Shown here piece by piece: positions 1-9,929 of a DNA stretch of 49,994 nt (position 1 is its first letter; every line of letters starts with the position of its first letter). The stretch covers positions 1-49,994 of the forward strand of contig NZ_BAXA01000020.1 in assembly GCF_000698125.1 (NCBI RefSeq), given 5' to 3'. The position numbers were made by a program, and so were the translations under genes. This DNA comes from Geomicrobium sp. JCM 19038. Lineage in GTDB: Bacteria; Bacillota; Bacilli; Bacillales; Marinococcaceae. The notes beneath the pieces are model-generated. The model saw nothing but the letters and a program-made list of their open reading frames with translations. It searched no databases and had not been told where the DNA came from.

Positions 1-109
1 GGTGCAAGAGAGCGGTAGCGCGGTGCAAGAGAGACGGTAGCGTGGTGCAAGAGCGAGGTAGCGCGGTGCAAGAGCACGATAGCACGCGGTGCAAGACAAA
101 GGTAACGTA
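1..109. repeat. Degenerate tandem repeat, five units of 21-23 bp
   Basis: Five head-to-tail units start at 1, 22, 44, 65 and 88. Each begins GGTGCAAGA and ends in a variant of GGTAGCGC; the middle bases vary. The array may continue left of the window. It lies just downstream of the TRAP operon terminator and has no good reading frame. There are no constant-length unique spacers, so it is not a CRISPR array. Confidence 0.8.
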
Positions 110-112
110 GCC

Positions 113-148
113 AAAAAACCCGCTCCAAAGCTTTCACTTTGGAGCGGG
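113..148 (-). terminator. Intrinsic terminator of the TRAP operon
   Basis: A 12-bp perfect stem (119-130 with 137-148, core GCTCCAAAG / CTTTGGAGC) with a 6-base loop. On the minus strand it is followed by a run of six T (plus-strand A at 113-118). It lies 22 bases past the stop of the TRAP membrane subunit. Confidence 0.85.
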
Positions 149-170
149 CTCACCCGTACCGTACCTACAA

Positions 171-2131
171 CTATGCTTCTGCTCGGGTTGCTGGTTGTTT
201 TCGTTTTCGGATCCATTGGATTAGGAAGATCGTAACGAGAATGATGACTCCTACTGCATCGGTTAATAGTGCAGGGTGTAAGAAGAGTAAAGCGCCTCCA
301 GCCATAAACAAGCGGGAGATGACATTCATCGAATGTAACAAATAGCCTTCAGCGGCGATGCCGAGCATTAAGACACCAATCGCAGCGGTAATGATGACGC
401 CGATGGACTCTGTAAATGTTGTATCCATTAATAGCAATTCATTGTTGTAAACGAACATAAATGGCACGATAAAACCTGCAATCGCGAGTTTCATAGCCAT
501 AAAACCTGTTCGCATCGGACTGCCGCCTGATAAGCCGGCGGCAGCGAATGCGGCTAAAGCGACTGGTGGTGTGATGTTTGCAAAGATCCCGAAGTAGAAC
601 ACAAACATATGTGCAACAATCGGTTCAATACCGAGTTGGACGAGAGCCGGTGCTGCCATTGTTGCGGTAATAATGTACGCTGGAATACTCGGCATCCCCA
701 TTCCAAGCACGATACACGCAACCATCGTAAACAATAGAGTTAAGAATAAGCTCTCTCCGCCGATGGAGACGATTGCATTTGCTAAGTTCAAGCCAAAGCC
801 TGTAATGTTCGCGATCCCAACGATAATTCCGACGGTAGCGCAGGCAATGGCGACGCTAACGGTCGTACGCGCACCGTTTTCTAGCGCATCAATAAAGTCT
901 TTGAAACTCATTCGTGTTGATTTTCTTAAAAAGCTAATCAGGATTGTAACGATAATGGTCCATGCTGCTGAGAAGATTACGGTCGTACCGGAAAAAAAGA
1001 GCATGTAAATCAAAAAAACAATCGGGAGTAGCAAATGACCGCGTTCTTTTAACACGTCTTTTATACTCGGTAATTCACTTTTAGGAATGCCTGACAAGTC
1101 TAGCTTCGTTGCTCGCAAATGAACTTGAGCAAGAATTCCTAAATAAAAGAGCAATGCTGGTAAAATCGCAATCAAGATAATGTCGGTATAAGGTACACCG
1201 AGCGTTTCTGCCATAATAAAAGCGGCGGCTCCCATAACTGGAGGTAAGATTTGTCCTCCGACAGAAGCTGAAGATTCTACAGCTCCAGCGAAATTACGGT
1301 TGTACCCAATCTTTTTCATGAGAGGGATTGTAAATGCGCCTGTTGTGACGACATTTGCTATAGCCGAACCATTTATACTTCCCAAAAATCCACTCGCAAC
1401 AACGGAAACTTTTGCAGGTCCACCTTTTGCATGACCGGTGAGAGCGAGCGCTAAATCATTGAACAGTTGACCCATTCCAGATTTCGCTAGAAAAGCTCCA
1501 AACAAGATGAAGAGAATGATATACGTGGCTGATACTCCGATTGCCGTACCGAGGATTCCTTCAGTTGTTGTGAAAAGTTGATTAGAAATTGCATCCCAGC
1601 TGTACCCACGGTGACGAAAGATGCCAGGAAGATCTCGACCAAATAGAGCATACACAACAAAGATTGATGCGAGGATTGGTAAAGCCCAACCCGTTACCCT
1701 TCTGCCGGCCTCAAATACAAGAATGATGAGCAAAGTGCCAAATAGAACATCAAGAGTACTCGGCAACCCTCCACGCGTCACAATTTCAGTGTAATTTACA
1801 AATAGGTAGATCGTTGAAGGCACAGATAAAAGGCAAGTAGCATGTCATACCAAGGTAATCGATTGCGAGCTGCGCCTTTTGTAGCTGGGAACAATAGAAA
1901 GACGAGTACGAGAACGAATGAAACGTGTAGAGCGCGGTGCACAAGTACGTAAACGGGTGGTCCTGTAAATGCAGTAATGAGATGATATAGTGAAAAAGTC
2001 ACCGCGATGATCGTAACGAGTAAAGTGATACGATTGTTTAAGAAGACCCGAAATCGAGATTCACTATCATACTTTTCTAGAAGCTCTTGTTGTTCTTGAT
2101 CGAGTGCTTCTGTGTTTTTAGATTGGCTCAT
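171..2131 (-). CDS. TAXI-type TRAP transporter fused membrane subunit (4TM/12TM), frameshifted as given
   Basis: Membrane permease of a sodium- or proton-driven TRAP system that works with the TAXI binding protein encoded upstream. Two overlapping frames make up one protein. The first 111 residues (from ATG 2131, ribosome site AAAGGGGG) carry the N-terminal helices that correspond to the small DctQ-like subunit. The remaining 550 residues (171-1823) are a typical DctM-like 12-helix domain with Gly-rich segments such as GSINGSAIANVVTTG and GMGMPSIPAYI. The frame breaks at about 1821-1831: the first frame runs on into a short nonsense tail while the second begins inside the expected join. One extra base there (a fifth T in the T-run on the minus strand, or a second G) gives a continuous protein of about 653 residues, the usual family length. 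The substrate cannot be read from sequence. Confidence 0.85.
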
Positions 2132-2143
2132 AATAGCCCCCTT

Positions 2144-2596
2144 TCATAAACGATGGTGTACGAGCAGTTCAATCGATTCATGATGAGGTAACTGCTGTGT
2201 ATGAATCCACAAGTTTTCATTTACGTACCAAGTAAAAGTAGCATCGTGGGAATGAAACCACCGGTACGAATCAAAGGACTCATTCAGCTCGGATAAGACG
2301 ATGTAACCGTCTTCAATACTTGTCGTACCGCGACCATACGGAGAGACGCCTGCACCAAATGATTGAAATTGTGTTTTGTTGAGTGTCAGTTTCCCTCGTT
2401 TGTTGATCGTAAAGTATTCTTCCCAAGGGGTTTTTTCTACTGAGTGAATCCATGAGAGTTTTAGTTCATCGTCTTCGCTTAGTTGTTGAATTGTGAACGT
2501 TTCTTTTGTTATCGCATGCCTGATCTCAATGAATAATGTTGTTTGTGCAGAACCGGCAAGGAGAATGCAGCAGAGTAGTAGCAAGAACGGCTTCAT
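2144..2596 (-). CDS. DUF1850 domain protein of the TRAP operon
   Basis: Small exported protein of 150 residues with an N-terminal hydrophobic signal sequence (about residues 1-20). It matches the DUF1850 pattern: a WIHSVEKTPWEEYF segment, a FQSFGAGVSPYG segment and scattered aromatic residues. DUF1850 genes are repeatedly found beside TAXI TRAP genes, as here between the binding protein and the membrane subunit; their function is unknown. The start lies five bases after the preceding stop and has only a weak ribosome site, which suggests translational coupling to the binding protein. Confidence 0.75.
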   Translation of the reverse strand: MKPFLLLLCCILLAGSAQTTLFIEIRHAITKETFTIQQLSEDDELKLSWIHSVEKTPWEEYFTINKRGKLTLNKTQFQSFGAGVSPYGRGTTSIEDGYIVLSELNESFDSYRWFHSHDATFTWYVNENLWIHTQQLPHHESIELLVHHRL

Positions 2597-2601
2597 ATGA
2601 G

Positions 2602-3576
2602 TTACTCATCTAGAAGTCCTTGCTCTTGAAAGTAACGTTCAGCTCCAGGATGAAGGGGGATGTTCACACCTTCTTGAAAATTCTCAATCTCAATGTCTGT
2701 AGCTGCTTCATGTGAACGTTGGATGGTTTCTAAATTGTCGTAGAAAAGGCTCGTTAATTCATAAACTTCGTCATCTGATAGTGAAGGATTAGGGACGAGT
2801 AAATTCGTAATAGATGGAGTTGAAATGTCTTCTTCATTGTCGTATGTTCCAGCTGGTACCTCGTCTTCGATAAAGAACGGGTACGTATCGTTTAAATAAT
2901 TCATCGCGTCATCATCGATTGGCACGACTGTTACATCATGAGTACTTGCAAGATCCATCGCCGCGGAGTTAGGCACACCGCTCGTAACAAATGCCGCATC
3001 TAGCATGCCATTTCTCATCTGATCGATCGCTTCTCCGTAAGGTAAATAATCAGCAGAGATATCATCGTAGGTCATATCATGTGCTTCAAAAATCATTCTG
3101 GCATTCAGCTCTACACCTGAATTTGCATCCCCGACAGCGACACGTTTGCCTTCTAAGTCCTCAAACGATTCAATTCCAGAATCAGTCGTTGTAATGACTT
3201 GAACGACGTTTGGATATAACCCAGCAATGGCAACTAAGTTGTCTTGTGGATCTTCCCCTTCAAATGCACCAAATCCCTCGTACGCTTGTTCTACAGTATC
3301 GGCCATAACAATCGCAAGTTCAGCCTGATCACTCTGCAAAAGGTTCACATTTTCAACGGAAGCTCCTGTGGCTTGGACGGAAACGTCATGACCAGCATCA
3401 CCATACACATTCGCCATAGCCCCGGCAATGGGATAATAAACACCTGATGTTCCTCCTGCTGCAATGGTTACAAATAAATCATCGCTGCTTTCTACCCCAT
3501 CGCTAGAATCACTACAGGCACCCGCCACTAGTGCAAAACTAGTCAAAACACTTCCTAAGATGATTGTTTTTTTCAT
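2602..3576 (-). CDS. TAXI family TRAP transporter solute-binding lipoprotein
   Basis: Extracytoplasmic binding protein that hands a small solute to the TRAP permease. The start at 3576 is chosen for its ribosome site GAAGGAGGAG eight bases upstream; a longer frame to 3597 lacks one. The signal peptide ends in a lipobox (VAGAC, Cys21), so the mature protein is lipid-anchored outside the membrane. The segment TIAAGGTSGVYYPIAGAMANVY is the typical TAXI N-terminal substrate-cleft motif, and GKRVAVGDANSGVELNA also fits the family. First gene of the three-gene operon. TAXI proteins of known specificity bind glutamate or other organic acids, but nothing here fixes the ligand. Confidence 0.88.
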   Translation of the reverse strand: MKKTIILGSVLTSFALVAGACSDSSDGVESSDDLFVTIAAGGTSGVYYPIAGAMANVYGDAGHDVSVQATGASVENVNLLQSDQAELAIVMADTVEQAYEGFGAFEGEDPQDNLVAIAGLYPNVVQVITTTDSGIESFEDLEGKRVAVGDANSGVELNARMIFEAHDMTYDDISADYLPYGEAIDQMRNGMLDAAFVTSGVPNSAAMDLASTHDVTVVPIDDDAMNYLNDTYPFFIEDEVPAGTYDNEEDISTPSITNLLVPNPSLSDDEVYELTSLFYDNLETIQRSHEAATDIEIENFQEGVNIPLHPGAERYFQEQGLLDE

Positions 3577-3635
3577 CTTGACTCCTCCTTCATACATCGA
3601 TGGTTATGTATATGACGAGCCGTACAAACTATGAA

Positions 3636-3665
3636 AAACAAAAAAAGCTGCCTTTAAAAGGCAAC
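3636..3665 (-). terminator. Terminator downstream of ilvD
   Basis: Stem 3647-3655 with 3657-3665 (GCTGCCTTT / AAAGGCAAC, one G-U type pair), followed on the minus strand by a long T run (plus-strand A 3641-3646 and beyond). The promoter of the TRAP operon must lie in or near the same 100 bases; I see no clear -35/-10 pair. Confidence 0.75.
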
Positions 3666-3683
3666 TTTTGTAATGTGGTTTAT

Positions 3684-5378
3684 TTAGTTGTTGAAATCGT
3701 CAGTAATTGCACCTTTGGCAGCAGACGATACTAGGGCAGAGTATTTTGCTAGGACACCTTTTTTGTAGCGAAGTTCAGGTGCTGTCCAGTTGTTAAGTCG
3801 AGCCTTAAGTTCTGACTCTTCGACTTCCATTTGAAGAAGTTGTTCATCACTATCAATCGTAATGATGTCTCCGTGTTGCAAGAGGCCAATCGGTCCACCG
3901 ACTTGTGCTTCAGGAGCAGTATGTCCAATAACAAAACCGTGGGAACCTCCAGAGAAACGTCCGTCTGTGAGAAGGGCAACTTTACCGCCAAGTCCTTTTC
4001 CGACGAGCATGGCCGTAACCGAGAGCATTTCAGGCATTCCTGGTCCACCTTTAGGACCGACATAACGGATGACAAGAACGTCTCCTTCTTCAATTTCATT
4101 GTTCATAATGGCTTTCGTTGCAGCGTCTTCACTATCAAATACTTTCGCTGGTCCTTGGAATTTCGTTACTTGTAGACCAGACATTTTGGCAACTGCACCT
4201 TCTGGAGCGAGGTTACCACGAAGAACGACGAGTGGTCCGTCTTTTTTCTTCGGATTATCCATCGGTAAGATGACGTCTTGACCTTCGTGTAAATCTTCTG
4301 CTTCTTCAAGGTTTTCAGCAAGTGTTTTACCTGTGACGGTTAGGCAGTCACCGTGGAGAAGTCCTTCTTTAAGAAGCATCTTCATCACTGCAGGTACACC
4401 ACCGACGTTGTTCAAGTCTTGCATAACGTAACGTCCGCTTGGCTTCAAGTCTGCAAGGTGAGGAACGCGGCGTCGAACAACTTCAAAGTCATCAATTGAT
4501 AAATCAACACCAACCGCATGCGCCATCGCTGTTAAGTGTAAGAACGCGTTTGTTGAACCACCGAGTGCCATGACGACTGTGATCGCGTTTTCAAACGCTT
4601 CTTTCGTCATAATGTCACTTGGATAGATGTCCTTCTTGAGAAGTTCTATGACGGCTTCACCTGCGCGTGTACATTCTTCTTCTTTCGCTCCAGCAATGGC
4701 AGGAGTTGAAGATGAACCAGGAAGTGACATACCCATCGCTTCAACGGCTGATGCCATTGTGTTTGCTGTGTACATTCCTCCACAAGCACCAGCGCCTGGA
4801 CATGCATGACATTCAACTTCATGCAATTCTTCATCTGTAATTTGACCGACTTGGTGTTGACCGACCGCTTCAAATGCTGAGACGATATCAAGATCTTTAC
4901 CGTTTAACTTTCCAGGTTGAATCGTTCCACCGTACACGTACACAGAAGGAACATTTAAGCGACCCATTGCAATTAAACAAGCAGGCGTGTTTTATCACAA
5001 CTACCAACTGCGACGAGCGCATCTAACCGTTCGGCGTTCATTACGGTTTCAATTGAATCAGCGATAATTTCACGGCTAGGGAGGGAGAAGAACATGCTTC
5101 ATGTCCCATCCCGATGCATCAGAGACTGTAATTGTGTTGAAAATTAACGGTGCGCCTTCTTTAGAAGCACCTTCTTTAGCAGCAATTGCAAGCTTGTCCA
5201 GATGCATGTTACAAGGCGTTACTTCAGCCCATGCGCTTGCAACACCGATCATTGGTTTTTTGAAATCTTCATCTTCAAACCCTACAGCTCGAAGCATCGC
5301 ACGGTTCGGTGCGCGGTTAGGGCTCTCACTAATCACGTGAGAACGGATGCGCAAATCTTTGTTATTTTCCATTTTCAA
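3684..5378 (-). CDS. ilvD: Dihydroxy-acid dehydratase, frame broken by three single-base losses
   Basis: Iron-sulphur enzyme that dehydrates dihydroxy acids to 2-keto acids in valine, leucine and isoleucine synthesis. The N-terminal part (5076-5378) has [10 protein letters not shown] and FNTITVSD; the C-terminal part (3684-4967) has the cluster motif [17 protein letters not shown] and [15 protein letters not shown]. The region between still encodes the conserved stretch with [15 protein letters not shown] and VGSCDKT, but only if one G is restored after GAT near 5117, one G near 5097 and one C near 4990. These three losses bring the last part back into the original frame and give about 565 residues, normal for the family. 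Start is TTG 5378 or ATG 5372, behind AGGAGAAGGG. The gene stands alone; no ilv-leu partners and no T-box are visible upstream. Confidence 0.9.
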
Positions 5379-5502
5379 ACAATCCCTTCTCCTGTAAAAC
5401 CTAATTATAATTTCGCGAATAATGGCACTTATAACACGAATGTTCTTTTATTTTAGCTGAAAAGTGTCACTTTTTGTAGTACTTTACTGAAGAAAAGGCG
5501 TA

Positions 5503-5530
5503 TTGACAGAAAATTAAATTTGTATACAAT
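5503..5530 (+). promoter_or_regulatory. Promoter of the gntR-mmgDEF operon with palindromic operator
   Basis: TTGACA (5503-5508), 16-base spacer, TACAAT (5525-5530). The perfect 10-bp palindrome TTGTATACAA (5520-5529) overlaps the -10. GntR-family regulators bind sites of the form GT-N-AC, so autoregulation by the first gene product is likely (inference). Confidence 0.7.
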
Positions 5531-5589
5531 TATATTATAATACGTCACCAACTGAACTGAGGTGATTTTGCACTAAAAGGAGAATGGTT

Positions 5590-6267
5590 GTGAACAATTT
5601 ATCGAAGCGTTTATCAGCAGCTGACGTCGCTTATGAGACGTTAAAAGAACGCATCATTGAGTTGCAGTATGAGCCGGCAGAACACCTTCTTGAAGATCAG
5701 TTGTCAAAAGACCTTCAAATTAGTCGTACACCTCTTAGACAAGCGTTGTATCGATTGGAACTTGAAGGCCTTGTGAACAAACAATCAAACGGAAGAATGT
5801 ATGTTGCGCCTGTAACATTAGAAGAAGCAAGAGAGGTTTTTGTCGTACGAGAGCTAATGGAGAGTCTTATTGCAAAAGAAGCAGCGACCGAACTTACTCA
5901 AGATGATGTTTATGCACTTGAAGACACGATTGCTTTAATGAAGCGTGCAGCTGAGCTAAACCGTTCACAAGATTTCATGAAACATAGTGGTGACTTTCAT
6001 GAGATTATCCAATCAAAGAGTACCAATCAAACAGCCAAGCGTTTTTTACAACAATTGGAGAACAAAGTCGAACGGTACCGAAGAATTAGTGGGTACAGTA
6101 ATCCTGACTATGCACTCGAAACTCCATTAAACGAACACGTAAAAATTTTACGCTACCTAAAAGAGAAAAGTAGTGGAGAGGTAGAAGAGCTCATGCGTGC
6201 ACATATTCGAAGAAGCTTGAAGACGATTGAAGAAACGATTGAACACTCATCTTCATATTCAACGTAA
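5590..6267 (+). CDS. GntR family (FadR/FCD subfamily) regulator of the methylcitrate operon
   Basis: DNA-binding regulator, 225 residues from GTG 5590, seven bases after AAGGAG; an ATG at 5584 is too close to that site. The N-terminal winged helix-turn-helix (about residues 15-75) has EDQLSKDLQISRTPLRQALYRLELEGLV. The C-terminal helical FCD domain (about 80-215) has metal-site type His residues in GDFHEII, NEHVKIL and MRAHIRRSL. It is the first gene of the operon and is 13 bases from mmgD, so it probably senses a methylcitrate-cycle intermediate and controls its own promoter. The effector is not evident from the sequence. Confidence 0.88.
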   Translation: MNNLSKRLSAADVAYETLKERIIELQYEPAEHLLEDQLSKDLQISRTPLRQALYRLELEGLVNKQSNGRMYVAPVTLEEAREVFVVRELMESLIAKEAATELTQDDVYALEDTIALMKRAAELNRSQDFMKHSGDFHEIIQSKSTNQTAKRFLQQLENKVERYRRISGYSNPDYALETPLNEHVKILRYLKEKSSGEVEELMRAHIRRSLKTIEETIEHSSSYST

Positions 6268-6280
6268 AAGAGGTGTAAGT

Positions 6281-7392
6281 ATGAAAGATCAAACAGTAAT
6301 CCCTGGTTTAGATGGAGTCATTGCGACAGAAACTGACGTGTCTTATTTAGACGTAGAACAAGAAGAAATTGTCATTAAAGGGTACGATTTAATCGAGCTT
6401 TCTGAAAAGATTACGTACATTGAACTCGCTCATTTACTCTTTGAAGGAACGTTACCGAATAAAGATGAAGAGGCGAAGTTTGAAAGCGCTTTAAAGAAAG
6501 AGTACGCATTGCCAGATGAATTTCTATCCATTTATAACAACTTGCCAAAAGACATGAATGCAATGGACGCATTGCGAACAGGAATTTCGGCACTTGGAAG
6601 TTTGATCCACTCTTAGAAGACCGCTCAACGAGCGCGAATCGAGAGAAGTCTCTTCGCCTTTTATCGAAAATACCAAATATTGTTGCGAATAGTTATCATA
6701 AGCTGACGGGGGCAACGCCTGTTGAGCCACGAGAAGATTTGCCGTTTAGTAGCAACTTCTTGTACATGATTACAGGTAAGGTTCCAACCGCACTTGAAGC
6801 AGAAATTTTTGATCAATCATTAATGGTGTATAGCGAGCATGAAATGCCGAACTCGACATTTACCGCACGTGTCATTGCGTCAACGCAAGCCGACATTTAT
6901 GGTGCGTATACGGGCGCAGTCGCTTCACTTAAAGGAAGCTTGCACGGTGGGGCGAACGAAGCGGTTATGCATTTGCTTTTAGAAGGTAAAACCGTTGATG
7001 GCTTGGAGACGTTGCTCTTTGAGAAGCTAAAAAACAAAGAACGGATTATGGGGTTCGGACATCGCGTCTATATGAAGAAGATGGACCCTCGTGCAACGTT
7101 AATGAAAAAAGCGCTGAAGCGACTAGCCAAAGATCGTGGTAGAGAAGATCTCGTCGAGATGTGCCAGCGCGGTGAAGATATTTTACGAGAAGAGAAGGGT
7201 CTATACCCGAATCTCGACTACTATGCAGCACCGGTTTACTATTTATTGAACATTCCAATTCCACTTTATACACCTGTGTTTTTTGCAGCGAGAGCGGTCG
7301 GCTTAGGGGCTCATGTTATTGAGCAGCACGACAACAACCGTCTTTATCGTCCGAGAGTAAAATACACAGGTCCAAGAAACTTACATCCTTAG
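6281..7392 (+). CDS. mmgD: 2-methylcitrate synthase / citrate synthase family, frameshifted as given
   Basis: Condenses propionyl-CoA with oxaloacetate, the first step of the 2-methylcitrate cycle; family members often also make citrate. The N-terminal part (6281-6616) has the typical [16 protein letters not shown] opening and [14 protein letters not shown]. The C-terminal part has the catalytic motifs [26 protein letters not shown] and an ending rich in Arg ([14 protein letters not shown]). A single missing G in a GGG run near 6596 (CTTGGAAG should be CTTGGGAAG) splits the frame; restoring it gives a continuous 370-residue protein, the normal length. Start ATG 6281 has AAAGAGG upstream. Assignment to methylcitrate rather than citrate synthase comes from the two following genes. 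Confidence 0.9.
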
Positions 7393-7403
7393 GAGGAACG
7401 AAT

Positions 7404-8846
7404 ATGAGTACAGATATTAAAGCAAATGAAAAACCACTCGTAGATGAATTGTTGTTACAAATTGCAGATTATGCAGTCAATGCAGAAATTTCAAGTGAGG
7501 AAGCACTAAAGACATCGAAGTTAGTTGTGATGGATTCGCTCGGCTGTGCATTTTTAGCTCTTCGTTATCCAGAGTGTACAAAGCACTTAGGTCCAATCGT
7601 ACCGGGTACGGTCGTTCCAAACGGTGTGCGTGTACCTGGTACGCAGTTTGAATTAGATCCAGTACAAGGAGCATTCAACATTGGTACGCTCATTCGTTGG
7701 CTCGATTACAACGATACGTGGCTAGCAGCGGAGTGGGGGCACCCATCGGATAACCTTGGCGGTATTTTGTCCGTTGCCGATTACATTAGCCGTACACGCG
7801 TTGCAAAAGGTCAAGAACCATTGACGATGGAAGATGTATTAAAAGCTGCTGTAAAAGCACATGAAATCCAAGGTGTGCTTGCACTTGAAAACAGTATGAA
7901 CCGTGAAGGTCTTGATCACGTCTTGTTCGTGAAAATTGCGTCGACAGCTGTTGTTACAGCAATGCTGGGCGGAACAGAAGCGCAAGTCGCAGACGCCGTT
8001 TCACAAGCGTGGATTGACAACTCAAGCTTACGTACGTATCGTCACGCACCAAATGCAGGCTCAAGAAAGTCTTGGGCAGCAGGGGATGCAACGAGTCGTG
8101 CTGTACGTTTAGGTCTCATGACGATGAAAGGCGAGATGGGCTATGCAAGTGCATTAACTGCACCGAAGTGGGGATTCCAAGACGTGCTGTTTGGTGGAAA
8201 GAACCTTACGCTCGGTCGTGAGTTCGGAAGTTATGTGATGGAGAACGTACTATTTAAAGTAACGTTCCCTGCAGAGTTCCATGCACAAACATCTGCTGAA
8301 GCAGCTGTCACGTTACACCCTGAAATCAAAGATCGTCTAGATGAAATTCAAGAAGTGAAAATTACGACTCATGAATCAGCGATTCGAATTATTGATAAAA
8401 CAGGTCCTCTTCATAACCCAGCAGATCGTGATCATTCACTTCAGTACATTACGGCGATTGGACTTATCTACGGGGAATTAACGGCAGATCACTATGAAGA
8501 TGACATTGCGAAGAATCCAGAGATTGATGCGTTGCGTGAAAAGATGTACACCGTTGAAAACGAACAATATACAAAAGATTACCTTGACCCGGATAAACGC
8601 TCAATTGCAAACGCTGTACAAGTGATCTTTAAAGATGGCAGTAAGACAGAAGAAGTAGCAGTTGAGTATCCAATCGGTCACCGTCGTCGTCGCGAAGAGA
8701 GTATCCCGTTACTTGAAGAGAAGTACAAAGATACGTTGTATACACGTTTCCCAAGTACACAAGCGGAAGAACTCGTAGCGTTATTTAATGATCCGAACTT
8801 TAACGACATTCCGGTTCACGAATTTATGGAAAAGTTCACAATATAG
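7404..8846 (+). CDS. mmgE: 2-methylcitrate dehydratase, MmgE/PrpD family
   Basis: Dehydrates 2-methylcitrate, the second step of propionyl-CoA breakdown. At 480 residues it is full length. It has the MmgE/PrpD hallmarks: [15 protein letters not shown] near the N terminus, [18 protein letters not shown], the [20 protein letters not shown] segment, and [19 protein letters not shown] in the cap region. ATG 7404 follows AGGAGGAACGAAT, 11 bases after mmgD. Called prpD in Gram-negatives. Cytoplasmic. Confidence 0.93.
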   Translation: MSTDIKANEKPLVDELLLQIADYAVNAEISSEEALKTSKLVVMDSLGCAFLALRYPECTKHLGPIVPGTVVPNGVRVPGTQFELDPVQGAFNIGTLIRWLDYNDTWLAAEWGHPSDNLGGILSVADYISRTRVAKGQEPLTMEDVLKAAVKAHEIQGVLALENSMNREGLDHVLFVKIASTAVVTAMLGGTEAQVADAVSQAWIDNSSLRTYRHAPNAGSRKSWAAGDATSRAVRLGLMTMKGEMGYASALTAPKWGFQDVLFGGKNLTLGREFGSYVMENVLFKVTFPAEFHAQTSAEAAVTLHPEIKDRLDEIQEVKITTHESAIRIIDKTGPLHNPADRDHSLQYITAIGLIYGELTADHYEDDIAKNPEIDALREKMYTVENEQYTKDYLDPDKRSIANAVQVIFKDGSKTEEVAVEYPIGHRRRREESIPLLEEKYKDTLYTRFPSTQAEELVALFNDPNFNDIPVHEFMEKFTI

Positions 8847-8855
8847 GAGGAGAAC

Positions 8856-9776
8856 ATGAGCTGGGTAGTAAACGAACAGAGCAGTCAACAGCAACTCGCA
8901 GAACGTTTCTTGAAACTCGTGAAAGAAGATTCGATTTTGCAAATTCCAGGTGCACATGATGGAATGAGTGCGCTAATGGCGAAGAAGTCAGGGTTTGAAG
9001 CACTTTATTTATCCGGTGCTGCCTATACGGCAAGCCAGGGGTTACCAGACGTCGGTTTCATTTATTCAAATGAAATTGCAGACCGGGCGAGAGAGCTTAT
9101 TCGCGCAACGGATTTACCAGTGCTCGTAGACATTGACACGGGTTACGGTGGGGTTATTAATGTAGCAAGAGCAGCAAAGGAAATGCTTGAAGCAGGTGTT
9201 GCGGCCGTTCAAATTGAAGACCAGGCGTTACCGAAGAAGTGTGGTCATTTAAACGGGAAGCAACTCGTCTCAACAGAAGATATGACTGCGAAGATTAAAA
9301 CGCTAAAAGAAATTGCACCATCACTTGTAGTTGTGGCAAGAACGGATGCAAAAGCGGTTGAAGGGCAAGAGGCAGCATTGAAACGAATTGAAGCCTATGT
9401 TGAAGCAGGCGCCGATGCCATCTTCCCAGAAGCTTTAATTAATGAAGAAGATTTTCAGTATTATGGAAGTAAAATCAATGTGCCATTGCTTGCGAACATG
9501 ACGGAGTTTGGAAAAACACCTTATTATAGTGCAGTGAAATTTGAAGAACTCGGTTTCTCAATGGTGATCTATCCAGTCACTTCAATGCGAGTGGCAGCAA
9601 AAGCCTATGAGCGTGTTTTCCGTGAAATCCGTGAAAAGGGAACACAAAAAGATCATTTAGAGGAAATGCAAACGAGAGCAGATCTTTATGATACGATTCA
9701 ATACTATGATTATGAGAATTTAGATGAGCAAATCGCCAAAACGGTTCTCCCGGTCGAAGGAAAAGAACAACGATAA
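8856..9776 (+). CDS. mmgF: Methylisocitrate lyase
   Basis: Cleaves 2-methylisocitrate to pyruvate and succinate, the last step of the cycle. It belongs to the isocitrate lyase/PEP mutase superfamily: VDIDTGYGG (Mg-binding Asp) and the signature KKCGHLNGK with catalytic Cys129 are present. The 306-residue length fits PrpB/MmgF and is shorter than true isocitrate lyase, which is found separately at 34998-36263. ATG 8856 follows AGGAGGAGAAC, nine bases after mmgE. Last gene of the operon, followed by a terminator. Also named prpB or yqiQ. Confidence 0.92.
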   Translation: MSWVVNEQSSQQQLAERFLKLVKEDSILQIPGAHDGMSALMAKKSGFEALYLSGAAYTASQGLPDVGFIYSNEIADRARELIRATDLPVLVDIDTGYGGVINVARAAKEMLEAGVAAVQIEDQALPKKCGHLNGKQLVSTEDMTAKIKTLKEIAPSLVVVARTDAKAVEGQEAALKRIEAYVEAGADAIFPEALINEEDFQYYGSKINVPLLANMTEFGKTPYYSAVKFEELGFSMVIYPVTSMRVAAKAYERVFREIREKGTQKDHLEEMQTRADLYDTIQYYDYENLDEQIAKTVLPVEGKEQR

Positions 9777-9789
9777 GTTTGAGCCGAAC

Positions 9790-9830
9790 AACCACTTCTC
9801 ACGTTACGTGCGGAGTGGTTTTCTTATTTT
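9790..9830 (+). terminator. Terminator of the methylcitrate operon
   Basis: Stem 9790-9803 with 9807-9820 (AACCACTTCTCACG / CGTGCGGAGTGGTT, two non-Watson-Crick positions), tight TTA loop, then a T-rich tail. Confidence 0.85.
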
Positions 9831-9855
9831 TTCCTCTGAAAGACTGTTCATAATC

Positions 9856-9864
9856 TGTTATAAT
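9856..9864 (+). promoter_or_regulatory. Extended -10 promoter of trhO
   Basis: TGTTATAAT is an extended -10 element (TGN + TATAAT). No good -35 lies 17 bases upstream. The same CTGTTATAAT 10-mer precedes two other genes in this window (34.7 kb plus strand, and aceA). Confidence 0.5.
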
Positions 9865-9929
9865 TATAGTGTTTGGCTCCTATGGAGTACAATGACATCA
9901 CTGCAAGATGTACATTCGGAGGGAAAACG

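Noticed and set aside
1-109. Tandem repeat as a CRISPR array
   Set aside because: Units are only 21-23 bp in total, with no constant-length unique spacers and no cas genes in the window.
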